A stretch of DNA of 60,767 nucleotides. It comes from Pandoraea horticolens (GTDB taxonomy: Bacteria > Pseudomonadota > Gammaproteobacteria > Burkholderiales > Burkholderiaceae). The notes under the pieces were generated by a model. It had not been told where the DNA came from. It ran no database searches and saw only the letters and a list, made by a program, of their open reading frames with translations. The DNA lies in the NCBI RefSeq assembly GCF_902459555.1, contig NZ_CABPSM010000026.1:1-60767 (forward strand), given 5' to 3'. Of the stretch, positions 1-9,870 are shown one piece after another. Numbering within the stretch: the first letter of the stretch is position 1; every line of letters starts with the position of its first letter. The position numbers were made by a program, and so were the translations under genes.

Positions 1-97
1 CGCGTGTGAGCGCGTCCCGCAGCCGATCCGCATGAGGAAACCGACCGGCGACGGTGGGGGGTCTTCATGCGAATCGGAAGGTAATTAAGGAATAGCA

Positions 98-1201
98 ATG
101 GACAAGGTCGATTGCGTCGTGATCGGCGCGGGGGTGGTGGGGCTGGCCGTCGCGCGGACGATGGCCATGGCCGGCCGCGAAGTGGTCATCCTGGAATCCG
201 AGCGTGCGATCGGCACCGGTACGAGTTCGCGTAACAGCGAAGTCATTCATGGCGGTATCTACTATCCGCCCGACTCGCTCAAAGCGAAGCTATGCGTCGA
301 GGGCAAGCACCGGCTCTACGATTTCTGCGCCTCGCATGGGGTGGAGCACCGCCGTTGCGGCAAGCTGATCGTCGCGACCACCGACCCACAGGTGGGTGAG
401 CTCGAAGCCATCGCCGCCAACGCGCGCGCCAGTGGTGTCGACGACTTACAGTGGCTGAGCGCCGATGAAGTCACCCGGCTTGAGCCTGAATTGCACGCAT
501 TTGGTGCATTGCTCTCCCCGTCGACGGGCATCGTGGACAGTCATGGGCTCATGCTGGCTTTGCAGGGCGATGCGGAGAATGCCGGCGCGATGCTCGCGTT
601 CGACGCGCGTGTCGTCGGCGGCCGTGTCGGTCATGCCGATGGGATCGAACTGGATGTCGAGACGCAGGGCGTCACGTCGACACTGCTCGCGGGCACCGTT
701 ATCAACAGCGCCGGGCTTTACGCCGTCGACATCGCCCGCACGTTTGCGGGGCTGGCGCCCGAACACGTGCCGCAGCGCTATTACGCGAAGGGAAGCTACT
801 TTACGTGTGCACAGCGCGCGCCGTTCTCGCACCTGATCTATCCGGTGCCGGAGCCGGGCGGGCTGGGCGTGCACCTAACGCTTGATCTTGCCGGGCAGGC
901 GCGCTTCGGGCCGAACGTGCAATGGGTCGACGAGATCAACTACACGGTCGATCCAGCCGATGGCGATGGCTTTTACGCGGCGGTGCGGCGCTATTGGCCG
1001 ACGCTGGCGGACGGCGCGTTGCAATCCGGCTATGCCGGTATTCGACCGAAAATCAGCGGGCCAGGCGAAGCGGCGGCGGACTTCCGTATCGACGGGCCGG
1101 CAGTGCATGGGGTGGCAGGGCTCGTGAACCTGTTCGGCATCGAGTCACCCGGCCTCACCGCCTCGCTGGCCATTGCCGAAGCGGCGCGCGCGGTGCTTTG
1201 A
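98..1201 (+). CDS. FAD-dependent oxidoreductase, L-2-hydroxyglutarate oxidase-like (DAO family)
   Basis: The 367-residue protein opens with a dinucleotide-binding fold ([14 protein letters not shown], about residues 8-21, the GxGxxG loop for FAD) followed by an acidic strand end (VVILE). An [15 protein letters not shown] segment near residues 43-57 is typical of LhgO/YgaF-type oxidases that oxidise L-2-hydroxy acids and pass electrons to the respiratory chain. A C-terminal FAD-closing segment ([21 protein letters not shown] in part) is present, so the protein looks complete. The substrate cannot be read from sequence; L-2-hydroxyglutarate is the family default. An AAGG-like ribosome site and an AT-rich stretch precede the ATG. 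It stands alone on this strand at the left end of the window. Confidence 0.85.
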   Translation: MDKVDCVVIGAGVVGLAVARTMAMAGREVVILESERAIGTGTSSRNSEVIHGGIYYPPDSLKAKLCVEGKHRLYDFCASHGVEHRRCGKLIVATTDPQVGELEAIAANARASGVDDLQWLSADEVTRLEPELHAFGALLSPSTGIVDSHGLMLALQGDAENAGAMLAFDARVVGGRVGHADGIELDVETQGVTSTLLAGTVINSAGLYAVDIARTFAGLAPEHVPQRYYAKGSYFTCAQRAPFSHLIYPVPEPGGLGVHLTLDLAGQARFGPNVQWVDEINYTVDPADGDGFYAAVRRYWPTLADGALQSGYAGIRPKISGPGEAAADFRIDGPAVHGVAGLVNLFGIESPGLTASLAIAEAARAVL

Positions 1202-1355
1202 CGCGAGACGTGACCGGCGGTCACATCTCGCGTATTCGCTGCTATCTGGCTAACCCCGTAATTCCCGTCCGACGGTGCCGCGAGCGTTGCACGGGCATTC
1301 CTGTCGAATGAGAACGGTTGCAATCGCGGTGCGGCGTAACCGTGAGGGCGGCCGC

Positions 1356-1751
1356 TCAACGCATCGCAACCGGCGGCTTCCACGACGCCGGGTTCGTCCA
1401 GAACACCCCGCGCAGGCGATCGGTGTCGCCACACGGCGTGCTGCGGGCCGGCTTGCTGATTTGACCTGCGCAGGTGCTGATATCGCGGCCCGATTGTTGC
1501 AGGCGTTTCAGGATCGTATCGAGCATGCCCGATTCGCGCCACTCATTGAGTTTGCGGCGGCAAGTCGGCACGGAGGGGTACTGCATGGGCAGTTTGGACC
1601 AGCTCTCGCCGGTGAACAGCACCCACAAGACAGCATTGGTCAGCGTGCGCTGCTCGACTTGAGGGCGGCCGCGTCGTTCCGTACGGACCGGTCGGTCGCA
1701 AATCAGATCACGCAGGGCGTGCCATTCAACGTCGCTCAGTTCAGTAAACAT
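1356..1751 (-). CDS. IS5-type transposase N-terminal domain protein, probable remnant
   Basis: About 131 residues beginning MFTELSDVEWHALRDLI. The first 90 or so match the helix-turn-helix-like N-terminal domain (DUF4096 type) of IS5/IS4-family transposases, with the typical WSKLP and CRRKLNEW signatures. After residue about 90 the sequence leaves the family and ends without the DDE catalytic domain. No terminal inverted repeats or target duplication are visible. I read it as either a truncated insertion-sequence relic or a domesticated DNA-binding domain. An in-frame upstream ATG adds only five residues (MGRGV) before the start chosen here. Confidence 0.6.
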   Translation of the reverse strand: MFTELSDVEWHALRDLICDRPVRTERRGRPQVEQRTLTNAVLWVLFTGESWSKLPMQYPSVPTCRRKLNEWRESGMLDTILKRLQQSGRDISTCAGQISKPARSTPCGDTDRLRGVFWTNPASWKPPVAMR

Positions 1752-1766
1752 AACACCTCGACCCAA

Positions 1767-2448
1767 AACAAACGGAGGCGCCGCAGGGGGCGAGTCCGGG
1801 CTTCACGATCTGGCAGGTACCGGTGCAATCTGGTGCGTGCTTATCAATGAAACCTCGGCCAAGGCGGCGTCGTTCCCCGATGCTGGAAATACAAGCAACA
1901 AGCATGCCAGGGCATCGGGTTCTCTCGTGAAGAACGCCGAGGGCGGATCGAACCACACTGCGAAGGGAGCGTTTAACCAGCAAAAAAACGCCCACTTGGC
2001 AGGTGGGCGCAGCTCCTGAGTGGCTATTGGGATAGGCAATCGCAAAAGCGTCAGGAGAAAAGGAATACGTGCCTTTGGGCCAGTCCGGATCGTTTTTTAT
2101 TCTCGGTCCCGGCTTCGGTGTCTCGCTCCACATGCGCCAGCTTGTCAAGCTTGCAGGCGCAATGATGACAAAAAGCGCGAGTCGACGCGCTTCGGAATTA
2201 CCCCCATTGCGGTGCATGGCTCACGACGAAGGTGACTCGCCCAAGTTGGGTGCTCGCTTGCGCCCCGATAGGGCACCATGTCGCGAGAATGGGCGCAACC
2301 CGATTTGTCATCGGCGCAACCGAATCTCGTCAGGCGAGAAAGTGGCCTGGTCGCAGCTATCGTGCGCAACTGGCAGGCGCGGTGCCGATGACGGCGAAGT
2401 AGCGTGGTCCGTGCGAAGGCGCACACGGCCTGAGATTTACGATATGCG
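1767..2448. other. Gene-poor region between transposase remnant and araC-type gene
   Basis: About 680 bp in which neither strand gives a credible protein. Open frames exist, but their translations are arginine- and serine-rich shadows without a ribosome site. The only defined element is a leftward intrinsic terminator at 1982-2009. Its minus-strand upstream side (2010-2448) could be the 3' untranslated region of the AraC-type gene or an independent small RNA. Confidence 0.5.
1982..2009 (-). terminator. Intrinsic terminator, leftward
   Basis: Perfect 7-bp stem CGCCCAC/GTGGGCG with a 7-nt loop. On the minus strand it is followed by seven T residues (the A-run at 1982-1988). The nearest leftward gene ends about 440 bp upstream, at 2449, so its transcript is unclear. 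Confidence 0.7.
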
Positions 2449-3459
2449 TCAGGCCTCCACGGCCTGACGCCGATAATCGCCGGGACGAACCCCCGTCCAT
2501 TTCCGGAATGCGCGAAAGAACGCGCTTGGATCGGCAAAGCCCAGCGAGAGGGCAATCTCCATCATCGGCTTGGATGTGTGGCAAAGCGCGTGAATGGCGA
2601 GGTCGCGCCGCAATTGGTCCTTGATCGACTGATACGACTGGCCCTCTTCTTCCAGCCGTCGACGCAGTGTTGAAGGCGTGGTGTGAAATTCTCCCGCAAG
2701 CGCTTCGAACGCAGGCCAGCCGTCGGTCGGCATCGTCTTCAGACGCCGGCGCACCCGTGCAACCATACCCTTCGTATTCTTGTATTTGAGGATGATGTTG
2801 GCCGGGGCCGCGCGCAGGAATTCCTTGACCGACACTTCGTTCTGCACCACAGGCAGATCCAGACATGCCGCGTCGAATTCAATGGCGGTATGCGGCGCGT
2901 GAAAGACCAGACGCGGGGAATACATCGTTCGGTACTCGTCGCTGTAAGCCGGCTCGGGAAATGCGAAGTACGCCGTGCCCAGTGTCACGCGACGCGCGAT
3001 CAGCCAGCACGTCAGCGCATAGAAGAGGATCAGCAGCGTTTCGTGGCCGAAGATGCGCGGCGTTTGCGCGTCCGCGCGTTCATGCACTTCGAGCCGGGCG
3101 AGCGCGCCGTCGCGCACCAGATGCATTTCGAGATCGTCCAGCAACAATCCCATGAAGCGTGCTGCACGTTGCAGCGCCTGTTCCAGCGTGCGGCAACCGA
3201 TGACGCTGTAGCACAGCATCGCGAAGCTGCCGACCTTCATGCGGCGGGAATCCTGTCCGAAGAATTCATCGTCGAGCGCGAGACTGATCAACCGCCACAA
3301 GTGAGCGTAGCGATCCGCCGAAACGCGGGCTTGCGGATGCGCGAGCAACGACGGCGCAATATCGGCGGCACGCAGCAATGCCGTCGGATCGCCGCCGAGT
3401 CGCTCGACATGCGCCAATGCGTTGATAACGAAATAGATCGAGATGCTGCCCTTTTCCAT
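2449..3459 (-). CDS. AraC-family transcriptional regulator (Arabinose_bd/OruR-like type)
   Basis: The 336-residue protein has an N-terminal ligand-sensing half of the Arabinose_bd type (GGDPTALLRAADI, about residues 18-30, is characteristic). It ends in a double helix-turn-helix AraC domain, with SLGFADPSAFFRAFRKWTG near residue 310 as the second-helix signature. Regulators of this type usually sit beside catabolic genes. This one lies downstream of, and in the same direction as, the SDR and acyl-CoA ligase genes, so the branched-chain acyl-CoA cluster is the natural target. A dyad in the divergent promoter at 6369-6393 is a possible binding site. Start codon: ATG at 3459, with no strong ribosome site visible. 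Confidence 0.85.
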   Translation of the reverse strand: MEKGSISIYFVINALAHVERLGGDPTALLRAADIAPSLLAHPQARVSADRYAHLWRLISLALDDEFFGQDSRRMKVGSFAMLCYSVIGCRTLEQALQRAARFMGLLLDDLEMHLVRDGALARLEVHERADAQTPRIFGHETLLILFYALTCWLIARRVTLGTAYFAFPEPAYSDEYRTMYSPRLVFHAPHTAIEFDAACLDLPVVQNEVSVKEFLRAAPANIILKYKNTKGMVARVRRRLKTMPTDGWPAFEALAGEFHTTPSTLRRRLEEEGQSYQSIKDQLRRDLAIHALCHTSKPMMEIALSLGFADPSAFFRAFRKWTGVRPGDYRRQAVEA

Positions 3460-3602
3460 GCGTTGCGAAACGGTACGTCGTAGCAGGGGAACCCAAGGAT
3501 TCTAGCAGCGTGGCCCCTGCCGGCGCTTCCGGCGCCGTCCGAAAACTGGTTCGGCGCCTTCCGATTTCGCGTGTGTCGCGGGATCTCGATACGTGTGGTG
3601 AC

Positions 3603-4370
3603 TTACTTCGGTGCCATGCGCAATGCGCCATCGAGACGAATCACCTCACCGTTGAGCATGGTGTTCTCGACGACGTGACGCACGAGCGCGGCATATTCCG
3701 ACGGGCGTCCGAGGCGCGGGGGGAAGGGAACCGAGGCCCCCAGCGCAGCTTGCACCTCTGGCGTCATTCCCGCCATCATCGGGGTCTCGAAGATGCCGGG
3801 TGCGATCGTCACAACGCGCACCCCGACGCGTGCCAGTTCGCGTGCTGCGGGCAGTGTCAGCGCGGCAACACCGCCCTTCGATGCCGCATACGCTGCCTGC
3901 CCGATTTGGCCGTCGAACGCCGCGACGGATGCCGTGTTCACGATTACGCCCCGTTCGCCTTCGGCGTCGGCGGCGCCCTCGGCCATTGCCGACGCCGCGA
4001 TGCGAAGCACGTTGAACGTGCCGATCAGATTCACGTTGACGATGCGTGCAAAGCTGTCGAGCCGGTGCGGGCCCTGCTTGCCCAGAATGCGCTCGCCGAT
4101 CACGAGTCCCGCGCAGTTCACGACACCGTTCAGCGCGCCGAATGCGTGCTTTGCGGTATCGACCAGGCGCTGCACGTCGTCTTCGCGCGTGATGTCGGTC
4201 GCAACAAAGCGAGCGGCGTCGCCCAGCAGGTTGGCTTGCGCCGCACCCGCTTCAGCGTTGATGTCACCGAGCACGACCTTGGCGCCGGCGTCGACGAACA
4301 TGCGCGCGGTGGCGGCACCCAGACCCGACGAGGCGCCGGTCACGAGAAAGACACGATCCTTGATTTGCAT
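3603..4370 (-). CDS. SDR-family NAD(P)-dependent dehydrogenase, 3-hydroxyacyl-CoA dehydrogenase type 2-like
   Basis: The 255-residue protein starts [18 protein letters not shown], the glycine-rich cofactor loop of classical short-chain dehydrogenases. The catalytic Ser and YxxxK are in [21 protein letters not shown]. Overall length and the C-terminal [15 protein letters not shown] segment match the type-2 3-hydroxyacyl-CoA dehydrogenase (HSD17B10) group. That group oxidises 2-methyl-3-hydroxybutyryl-CoA in isoleucine breakdown and also other short 3-hydroxyacyl-CoAs. The start is set at the ATG preceded by AGGAA. The open frame upstream of it is a shadow of the ligase end. It lies 34 bp after the acyl-CoA ligase and is probably co-transcribed with it. 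Confidence 0.85.
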   Translation of the reverse strand: MQIKDRVFLVTGASSGLGAATARMFVDAGAKVVLGDINAEAGAAQANLLGDAARFVATDITREDDVQRLVDTAKHAFGALNGVVNCAGLVIGERILGKQGPHRLDSFARIVNVNLIGTFNVLRIAASAMAEGAADAEGERGVIVNTASVAAFDGQIGQAAYAASKGGVAALTLPAARELARVGVRVVTIAPGIFETPMMAGMTPEVQAALGASVPFPPRLGRPSEYAALVRHVVENTMLNGEVIRLDGALRMAPK

Positions 4371-4404
4371 GAGCTGCGATTCCTGAAAGAAAGGAGGGCG
4401 GCGC

Positions 4405-6066
4405 TCAGGCCGCGTTGGCCGACGCCTGCGCGGCCTTGGCGATTTCCTGATTGCGCAAGATGAAGCGCTGGAGCTTGCCGCTCGGCGTCTTGGGCAACTC
4501 GGTGACGAATTCGATTTCACGCGGATAGGCGTGTGTGGAGAGGCGGTGCCGGACGTGCGCCTGCAACTCGCTCGCGAGTGCTCCCGTCGGTGCGAACTGC
4601 GGATGCAGCACGACGAAGGCCTTGACCAACTCAGTGCGCTCAGGGTCCGGCTTGCCGACCACGGCCGTTTCGATCACTGCCGGATGTTCGATCAGCGCGC
4701 TCTCGACATCGAACGGCCCGATACGGTACCCGGCCGACGTGATGACATCATCATTGCGCCCGACGAAGCTGATACTGCCATCGCTATTACGCTCGACGGT
4801 ATCGCCGGAGAGGTAGTAGTCGCCGACGAACGCCGGCGTTTCCCGCTCCCAATACCCGCCGAACCACATCAATGGCGACTGCTTGCGATCAAGCGCGAGA
4901 ACCCCCGCCTGCCCAACCGGGCATTCGCACCCGTCGTCATCGAGCACAACCACGCGGTGGCCGGGCGAGGCAAAGCCGGCGGCCCCCGCCTGAACAGGAT
5001 GGGCGAGGGCGTGATGGTTGCAGACGACCATGCCGAGTTCCGTCTGCCCATAGTGGTCGTGAATGGTCACGCCGAGATGGTTGGCGAACCAGCGGATGAC
5101 CTCGGGATTAAGCGGCTCGCCAGCGCTGGACACTGTGCGCAGCGTTCCCTTGAGCGGAGCCGCAGCCTTGTCGCCGCCCGCAATCAGCAGGCGGAATGCG
5201 GTCGGTGAACCGGCCAGATTCGTAATGCCGAGTTTGTCGATGATCCGGTAGGTGCTTTCAACGGTGAACGGACCGTCGTAAAACGTTGTGGGGATGCCCA
5301 TGGCGAGTGGGCCCGTCACTGCGTAGTACAGGCCATAGGCCCAGCCCGGATCGGCGATGTTCCAGAACGTGTCGGTGGAGCGCAGGTCGACGGCGTCGCG
5401 CATGTAGCCGGCGAACGCCAGAATCGCACGCAACGGCACCATGACCGGTTTCGCGGCCCCGGTCGTGCCGGAGGTGAACATCATCAGGAACGGATCGTCG
5501 CCGCGCCGCAGCACGGGCTCGAAGTCCGGGGCGTGTTGATCGACCTCGTGCCAGAAGCTGAAATCACCGCGGCGCACGCCCTGACCGCGCGGGCCGCCGA
5601 CCGTGACGACGCTTGGGCAGTTGGCCACTTCATCGAGCTTGGCCCGATTCGCCCCGTCGGTGATCACGAGCTTGCTTTGCGCACCGTGCAACCGGTGTTC
5701 GATGGCCTTCGGCCCGAACGCTGTGAACAACGGTTGATATACCGCGCCTGCGCGCCATGTGCCAAGGATCGTCACGAGCAGTTCGGGCGTTCGCGGCAGC
5801 AGTCCGCTCACGCGGTCGCCCGGCTGCACGCCCTGTTCGCGCAGGAAGTTGGCAAAGCGCGCGGAGAGCGTTTGCAATTGCCGGAACGTCCATGTCTGGC
5901 TCGTGCCGTCTTTCCCTTCCCAGAACAAGGCGATGCGCCCGGGAAGTGCGTGACGGTCGCAGCACTCGACGCACGCGTTCATCGCGTCGAGATTGCCTGC
6001 GAGCGTGGCGCGTACAGCGGCGTCGAGGTCGAACGCCCGATAGGCGTCGGCGTAATCGGCAGTCAT
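4405..6066 (-). CDS. AMP-forming acyl-CoA synthetase (acetyl-/medium-chain acyl-CoA ligase type)
   Basis: The 553-residue protein is an ANL-superfamily adenylate-forming enzyme. The P-loop-like A3 motif is [14 protein letters not shown], with motif A5 in [10 protein letters not shown], motif A7/A8 in [10 protein letters not shown] and [16 protein letters not shown], and the catalytic lysine in [11 protein letters not shown] near the C-terminus. It would activate a carboxylic acid with ATP and CoA. The neighbours suggest a short branched-chain or related acid such as isobutyrate. The ATG at 6066 is chosen because CAGGAGA lies just upstream; a longer in-frame start lacks one. It heads the leftward half of the divergent cluster. 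Confidence 0.88.
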   Translation of the reverse strand: MTADYADAYRAFDLDAAVRATLAGNLDAMNACVECCDRHALPGRIALFWEGKDGTSQTWTFRQLQTLSARFANFLREQGVQPGDRVSGLLPRTPELLVTILGTWRAGAVYQPLFTAFGPKAIEHRLHGAQSKLVITDGANRAKLDEVANCPSVVTVGGPRGQGVRRGDFSFWHEVDQHAPDFEPVLRRGDDPFLMMFTSGTTGAAKPVMVPLRAILAFAGYMRDAVDLRSTDTFWNIADPGWAYGLYYAVTGPLAMGIPTTFYDGPFTVESTYRIIDKLGITNLAGSPTAFRLLIAGGDKAAAPLKGTLRTVSSAGEPLNPEVIRWFANHLGVTIHDHYGQTELGMVVCNHHALAHPVQAGAAGFASPGHRVVVLDDDGCECPVGQAGVLALDRKQSPLMWFGGYWERETPAFVGDYYLSGDTVERNSDGSISFVGRNDDVITSAGYRIGPFDVESALIEHPAVIETAVVGKPDPERTELVKAFVVLHPQFAPTGALASELQAHVRHRLSTHAYPREIEFVTELPKTPSGKLQRFILRNQEIAKAAQASANAA

Positions 6067-6500
6067 GGATCGTCTCCTGTAGTCGGTGCTGGCCGGCAGC
6101 GCGCCTATCATGGAAAGACTTCGACGCGCGTCGCTGGCCACCCTTGGCGCCGTCTTGATGGGGCGCAGCGCTCAAGGGCAATGGCGAAATTCATCGTAAT
6201 GCGTGGCGTCGGCGGCAGGCAATGTCCAAACGGCTCAGAGTTCGTGAGGGATTTATCCACTCCGCCGGTGGGGAAATCGAGACTGGCCGAGGGCTTGCCG
6301 GACAACACCGCTCGGGGTTGACCGACGCGCTAAGGGTTTGTCCGGGGCGGGTTTAGGACGTCTCCGATGGCAATTTCGCTCATGCAAATTGCCGTTTTTG
6401 GCTATGGTGCCAATGCGGCGCGATGCCTAAACTGGGTCCATCGACATGGCACAAGCGCCGGCGGTCCATTCGGACAACGTCAGGGTGCAGGAGACAGAAC
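6067..6500. other. Divergent promoter region of the acyl-CoA cluster
   Basis: 434 bp separate the divergent ligase and acyl-CoA dehydrogenase genes, and no protein is evident here. It contains one DnaA-box-like nonamer, TTATCCACT (6253-6261), and the strong dyad listed separately at 6369-6393. Confidence 0.5.
6369..6393. promoter_or_regulatory. Perfect 8-bp dyad, candidate operator (or terminator-like hairpin)
   Basis: GGCAATTT and AAATTGCC are exact inverted repeats separated by 9 bp, about 110 bp upstream of the acyl-CoA dehydrogenase gene. A GTTTTTGG tract follows on the plus strand. A factor-independent terminator is therefore possible, but no rightward gene lies upstream to be terminated. 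The divergent position favours a regulator-binding site. Confidence 0.45.
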
Positions 6501-7634
6501 ATGGATTTCTATACCGAAGACCAACGCATGATTCGTGACATGGCGCGCACGTTTGCCAGCGAGCAGCTTGCGCCAAATGCCGCGCAGTGGGATCGCGATT
6601 GCGCATTGCCGGACGCGATGGTGGCGCAAATGGGGGAACTCGGACTATTGGGAATGATGGTGCCCGAGCAATACGGCGGGTCGTACACCGATTACACGGC
6701 ATATGCGCTCGCGATGGAGGAGATTGCCGTGGGTTGCGCCTCCACGGCCACGATGATGTCGGTGCATAACTCCGTGGGGTGCGCGCCGGTCCTGAAATTC
6801 GGTACGGATGCGCAACGTGAGCGCTGGCTGCCAGATCTTGCCGCCGGCCGGAAGATCGGGGCGTTCTGCCTGACCGAGCCGCAAGCCGGGTCGGAAGCCA
6901 ACAATCTGCGAACGCGTGCGGAGCGTCGCGGTGACAAGTGGGTGCTCAATGGCAGCAAGCAGTTCGTGACGAACGGCAAACGCGCGGCAATGGCCATCGT
7001 ATTTGCGGTGACAGACCCGGCGGCGGGGAAGCGAGGCATTTCGGCCTTCATCGTGCCGACGAATACGCCGGGCTTCGAAGTGGGACACCCCGAACACAAG
7101 CTCGGCATCCGGGCATCGGATACGTGCCCGATCACTCTCGTCGATTGTGAAGTTGGCGACGAGGCACTGCTTGGCGAGCCGGGGCAGGGGCTGAAGATTG
7201 CGCTGTCCAATCTCGAAGGCGGACGCATCGGCATTGCTGCACTGGCCCTCGGCGTGGCGCGCGCGGCATTCGAAGCCGCGCTGCGTTACGCCGGTGAGCG
7301 TCAGCAGTTCGGCAAGCCGATTCGCGAGCATCAGAGCATCGCGAACATGCTGGCCGACATGACGACGCGCATCAACGCGGCAAGATTTCTGATTCTCCAC
7401 GCGGCAGCACTTCGCACACAGGGATTGCCGTGCCTGTCCGAGGCATCGCAGGCCAAACTCTTTGCGTCCGAACTTGCCGAGTGGGTGTGCTCGCACGCTA
7501 TCCAGATTCACGGCGGTTACGGGTATCTCGAGGACTATCCGGTGGAGCGTCATTATCGTGATGCCCGTATCACACAGATCTACGAGGGCACCAGCGAGAT
7601 TCAGCGCCAAGTCATTGCACGCGCGCTGGACTGA
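6501..7634 (+). CDS. Acyl-CoA dehydrogenase, isobutyryl-/short-branched-chain type
   Basis: The 377-residue FAD flavoprotein has the standard family layout. The substrate/FAD loop is [14 protein letters not shown] (about residues 121-134), the second signature is [20 protein letters not shown], and the catalytic base is E362 in [11 protein letters not shown]. Position of the base and the neighbouring 3-hydroxyisobutyryl-CoA hydrolase point to isobutyryl-CoA dehydrogenase of valine breakdown. A 2-methylbutyryl substrate is also possible. Electrons go to ETF. The start ATG at 6501 is preceded by GCAGGAGACAGAAC; an upstream in-frame ATG has no ribosome site. Confidence 0.88.
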   Translation: MDFYTEDQRMIRDMARTFASEQLAPNAAQWDRDCALPDAMVAQMGELGLLGMMVPEQYGGSYTDYTAYALAMEEIAVGCASTATMMSVHNSVGCAPVLKFGTDAQRERWLPDLAAGRKIGAFCLTEPQAGSEANNLRTRAERRGDKWVLNGSKQFVTNGKRAAMAIVFAVTDPAAGKRGISAFIVPTNTPGFEVGHPEHKLGIRASDTCPITLVDCEVGDEALLGEPGQGLKIALSNLEGGRIGIAALALGVARAAFEAALRYAGERQQFGKPIREHQSIANMLADMTTRINAARFLILHAAALRTQGLPCLSEASQAKLFASELAEWVCSHAIQIHGGYGYLEDYPVERHYRDARITQIYEGTSEIQRQVIARALD

Positions 7635-7724
7635 TCGCGTCGCGGCACTCACTGCGAATCGTATTGCCACAAGATTGTGCGTGCGTCTGCCGCCGGAAGC
7701 AGGGCACCGCAAGGAGGAGGGAGA

Positions 7725-8888
7725 GTGAATCTGCGTGACAACGCCGTTGAGGCGCAAGACGACGTGTTGTTCGACGTGGTCAATGGATTCGGCGTGATTA
7801 CGCTGAACCGGCCGCGCGCATTGAACGCGATCACACACGGCATGGTGCGCGCGATGTGGGCACAGCTCAATGCGTGGGCGCAAGACCCGGCAGTGCGGGC
7901 GGTGCTGATCGAAGGAGCGGGCGAGAAGGCCTTCTGTGCAGGCGGTGACGTCCGCGCGCTCTACGAGAGCCGCGTGAATCATGCCAACGAACATCAGGCG
8001 TTCTTCGTCGACGAATACCGGCTCGACTATCTGATCCACCGATATCCGAAGCCGTATATCGCATTGCTCGACGGCATTGTGATGGGCGGGGGTATGGGCG
8101 TTGCGCAAGGGGCGGCGCTGCGCATCGCCACCGATCGCACGCGATTGGCGATGCCGGAGACGGGGATCGGTTTGTTCCCGGATGTCGGGGCCAGTTGGTT
8201 CCTGGGGCATCTGGCGCCGACGCTGGCGCGCTATCTGGGGCTGTCCGGTGTGACCGTCTCCGCCGCCGACGCGCTGTATTGCGGGCTCGCCGACGTCTGG
8301 CTTGAGGGTGACGCGCCTGCACAACTCAAAGCGATGCTCCGTCAATTCGATTGGTGTACCGGTGCGACGGGAAACCCGGCGAAGCGCCCTGCGGGGCAAT
8401 ACGCGTCTGACTCGGCCGATCTGCTCGAGCGACTGCGCGCCGCCATTCTGCCGCTGGGGCGCACATGGACGGACGCCGCGCCGCTCGCCCAGGTGAGGGC
8501 GACGCTGGATCGGCATTTCAGCGCTATCGATGTGCCAAGCATCGTGGCGTCGCTAGCCAACGATGCGCGCACGCCGTGGGCAGCCGAGACGCTGGCATTG
8601 TTGCAGCAGCGCTCACCGCTGAGCCTATGCGTGACCGACCGGCAATTGCAGAAGGGGCGTCGCCTCGGTCTGGCCGACGCCTTCCGGATGGAACTGGTGC
8701 TGGGGCATCACGCATTCGCGACCGGTGATTTCGTCGAAGGGGTGCGGGCGCTGCTGATCGACAAGGACAAGCAACCGCGCTGGCGCTACGCCACGCTGGC
8801 GGATGTGCCGGCGGCACAGGTCGATGCCTTCTTTGTCTCGCCGTGGCCGCAAGACGGTCATCCGCTCAAAGCGTTAGGGGAGCATTGA
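7725..8888 (+). CDS. 3-hydroxyisobutyryl-CoA hydrolase (enoyl-CoA hydratase/isomerase family)
   Basis: The 387-residue crotonase-fold protein carries FCAGGDVRALYE (oxyanion hole region) and the MPETGIGLFPDVGASWFL block. The latter separates 3-hydroxyisobutyryl-CoA hydrolases from ordinary enoyl-CoA hydratases, which are also about 100 residues shorter. It would release 3-hydroxyisobutyrate from its CoA ester in valine catabolism. The start is taken as GTG at 7725 because AAGGAGGAGGGAGA sits directly upstream. The dehydrogenase that normally follows (mmsB) is not in this window. Confidence 0.87.
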   Translation: MNLRDNAVEAQDDVLFDVVNGFGVITLNRPRALNAITHGMVRAMWAQLNAWAQDPAVRAVLIEGAGEKAFCAGGDVRALYESRVNHANEHQAFFVDEYRLDYLIHRYPKPYIALLDGIVMGGGMGVAQGAALRIATDRTRLAMPETGIGLFPDVGASWFLGHLAPTLARYLGLSGVTVSAADALYCGLADVWLEGDAPAQLKAMLRQFDWCTGATGNPAKRPAGQYASDSADLLERLRAAILPLGRTWTDAAPLAQVRATLDRHFSAIDVPSIVASLANDARTPWAAETLALLQQRSPLSLCVTDRQLQKGRRLGLADAFRMELVLGHHAFATGDFVEGVRALLIDKDKQPRWRYATLADVPAAQVDAFFVSPWPQDGHPLKALGEH

Positions 8889-8952
8889 ACTCGGGCAAAC
8901 GCGTGCGACAATGCCGGTTTTGCGGGGGACCGCACAATCCGTTGGAGTCCAG

Positions 8953-9510
8953 ATGCTCGTCGAAATCGCCCGTCTGCTACTAGACCTTGTTTTCTCGCTA
9001 TTCGGCGCCTTGTTGCTGTTGCGTGCGTGGATGCAGGCCACGCGGTTGCCGCCGCGCAATCCGCTCTCTCAAGGAGTGTTCCAGTTCACGAACTGGATTG
9101 TGTTGCCGTTGCGGCGTGTTATGCCGGGTGTCGGCGGGATCGATTGGGCGTGCGTGATCGGCGCATGGCTGAGCGCCATCGTCTATCTGGTGCTGATCAC
9201 GGCCGTGGTGGGGGTGTCGCCGGTCTCGGTGTTCCCGCGAGGCTTGCTGGTGGCGCTGGTGCTGGTCGCCAAGTGGGGCGCCAATCTCGTGATGTGGCTC
9301 ACGCTGCTGATGGCGGTGCTGTCGTGGGTTAATCCGCGCGCCACCGCCATGCCGATTCTCCAGCATCTGCTCGACCCGCTGCTGCGCCCGATCCGCAAAG
9401 TCATTCCGATGATGGGCGGATTCGATCTGTCGCCGCTGGGACTGTTCCTGCTGATGCAGATCCTGCTGATCGTGTTCGCCCGCTTAAGCCTGTTCTTCGC
9501 GACGCTCTGA
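8953..9510 (+). CDS. YggT-family integral membrane protein
   Basis: 185 residues with two similar hydrophobic halves, each ending in a proline/arginine segment (FTNWIVLPLRRVMPG and LLDPLLRPIRKVIPMMGG). This internal duplication is the mark of the YggT family. Four or five membrane spans are expected in the inner membrane. Precise function is unsettled; family members are linked to cell division, osmotic stress or protein turnover. The ATG at 8953 follows GTTGGAGTCCAG. Its last 27 bp overlap the convergent gene. Confidence 0.85.
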   Translation: MLVEIARLLLDLVFSLFGALLLLRAWMQATRLPPRNPLSQGVFQFTNWIVLPLRRVMPGVGGIDWACVIGAWLSAIVYLVLITAVVGVSPVSVFPRGLLVALVLVAKWGANLVMWLTLLMAVLSWVNPRATAMPILQHLLDPLLRPIRKVIPMMGGFDLSPLGLFLLMQILLIVFARLSLFFATL

Positions 9511-9870
9511 TGCGTTGGCAGGCAGCGCCGCTGCCTGCTGCCATTCACGGGCGGTCTCCCCGGCGGCAGCCTCCGTCGGTGCGGACCGTCCGCTGACACC
9601 ATTCCCCGTCTCCCGATCCGCGCGCTGCGCGATCGTCAGCCGCGCCAATTCCGCGCGCTCGCCAACCGAACGCTCCAGCCCCAGACGACGCAACACCCGG
9701 TGACCATCTTCGGTCACGATCACTTTGGCTTGCCCTTGATCGACATTCACATGCACCAGACGTGCTTGTTCCAGCGCAGCAAGGTCCGGTGGCTCGAGCG
9801 CGTCGGCATCGATGGGGCCAAGGGATGCGGCCGCCAGCAACAGCGTGGCGATTTCATGCGGACTCAGCAT
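9484..9870 (-). CDS. Conserved small protein of unknown function
   Basis: About 128 residues, mainly alpha-helical and alanine-rich. It begins MLSPHEIATLLLAAA and has a winged-helix-like stretch (LAALEQARLVHVN ... VTEDGHRVLRRLGL) that resembles small transcription-factor-like domains. The start at 9870 is chosen over an ATG six bases earlier because AAGGAG is then seven bases away. The gene is convergent with the yggT-like gene and overlaps it by 27 bp. I do not recognise a specific family. Confidence 0.6.
   Translation of the reverse strand: MLSPHEIATLLLAAASLGPIDADALEPPDLAALEQARLVHVNVDQGQAKVIVTEDGHRVLRRLGLERSVGERAELARLTIAQRADRETGNGVSGRSAPTEAAAGETAREWQQAAALPANASERREEQA

Noticed and set aside
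2020-2555. Several overlapping short open frames in the gap after the transposase remnant
   Set aside because: Arg/Ser/Cys-rich composition, no ribosome sites, mutually overlapping; they look like random frames in GC-rich DNA.
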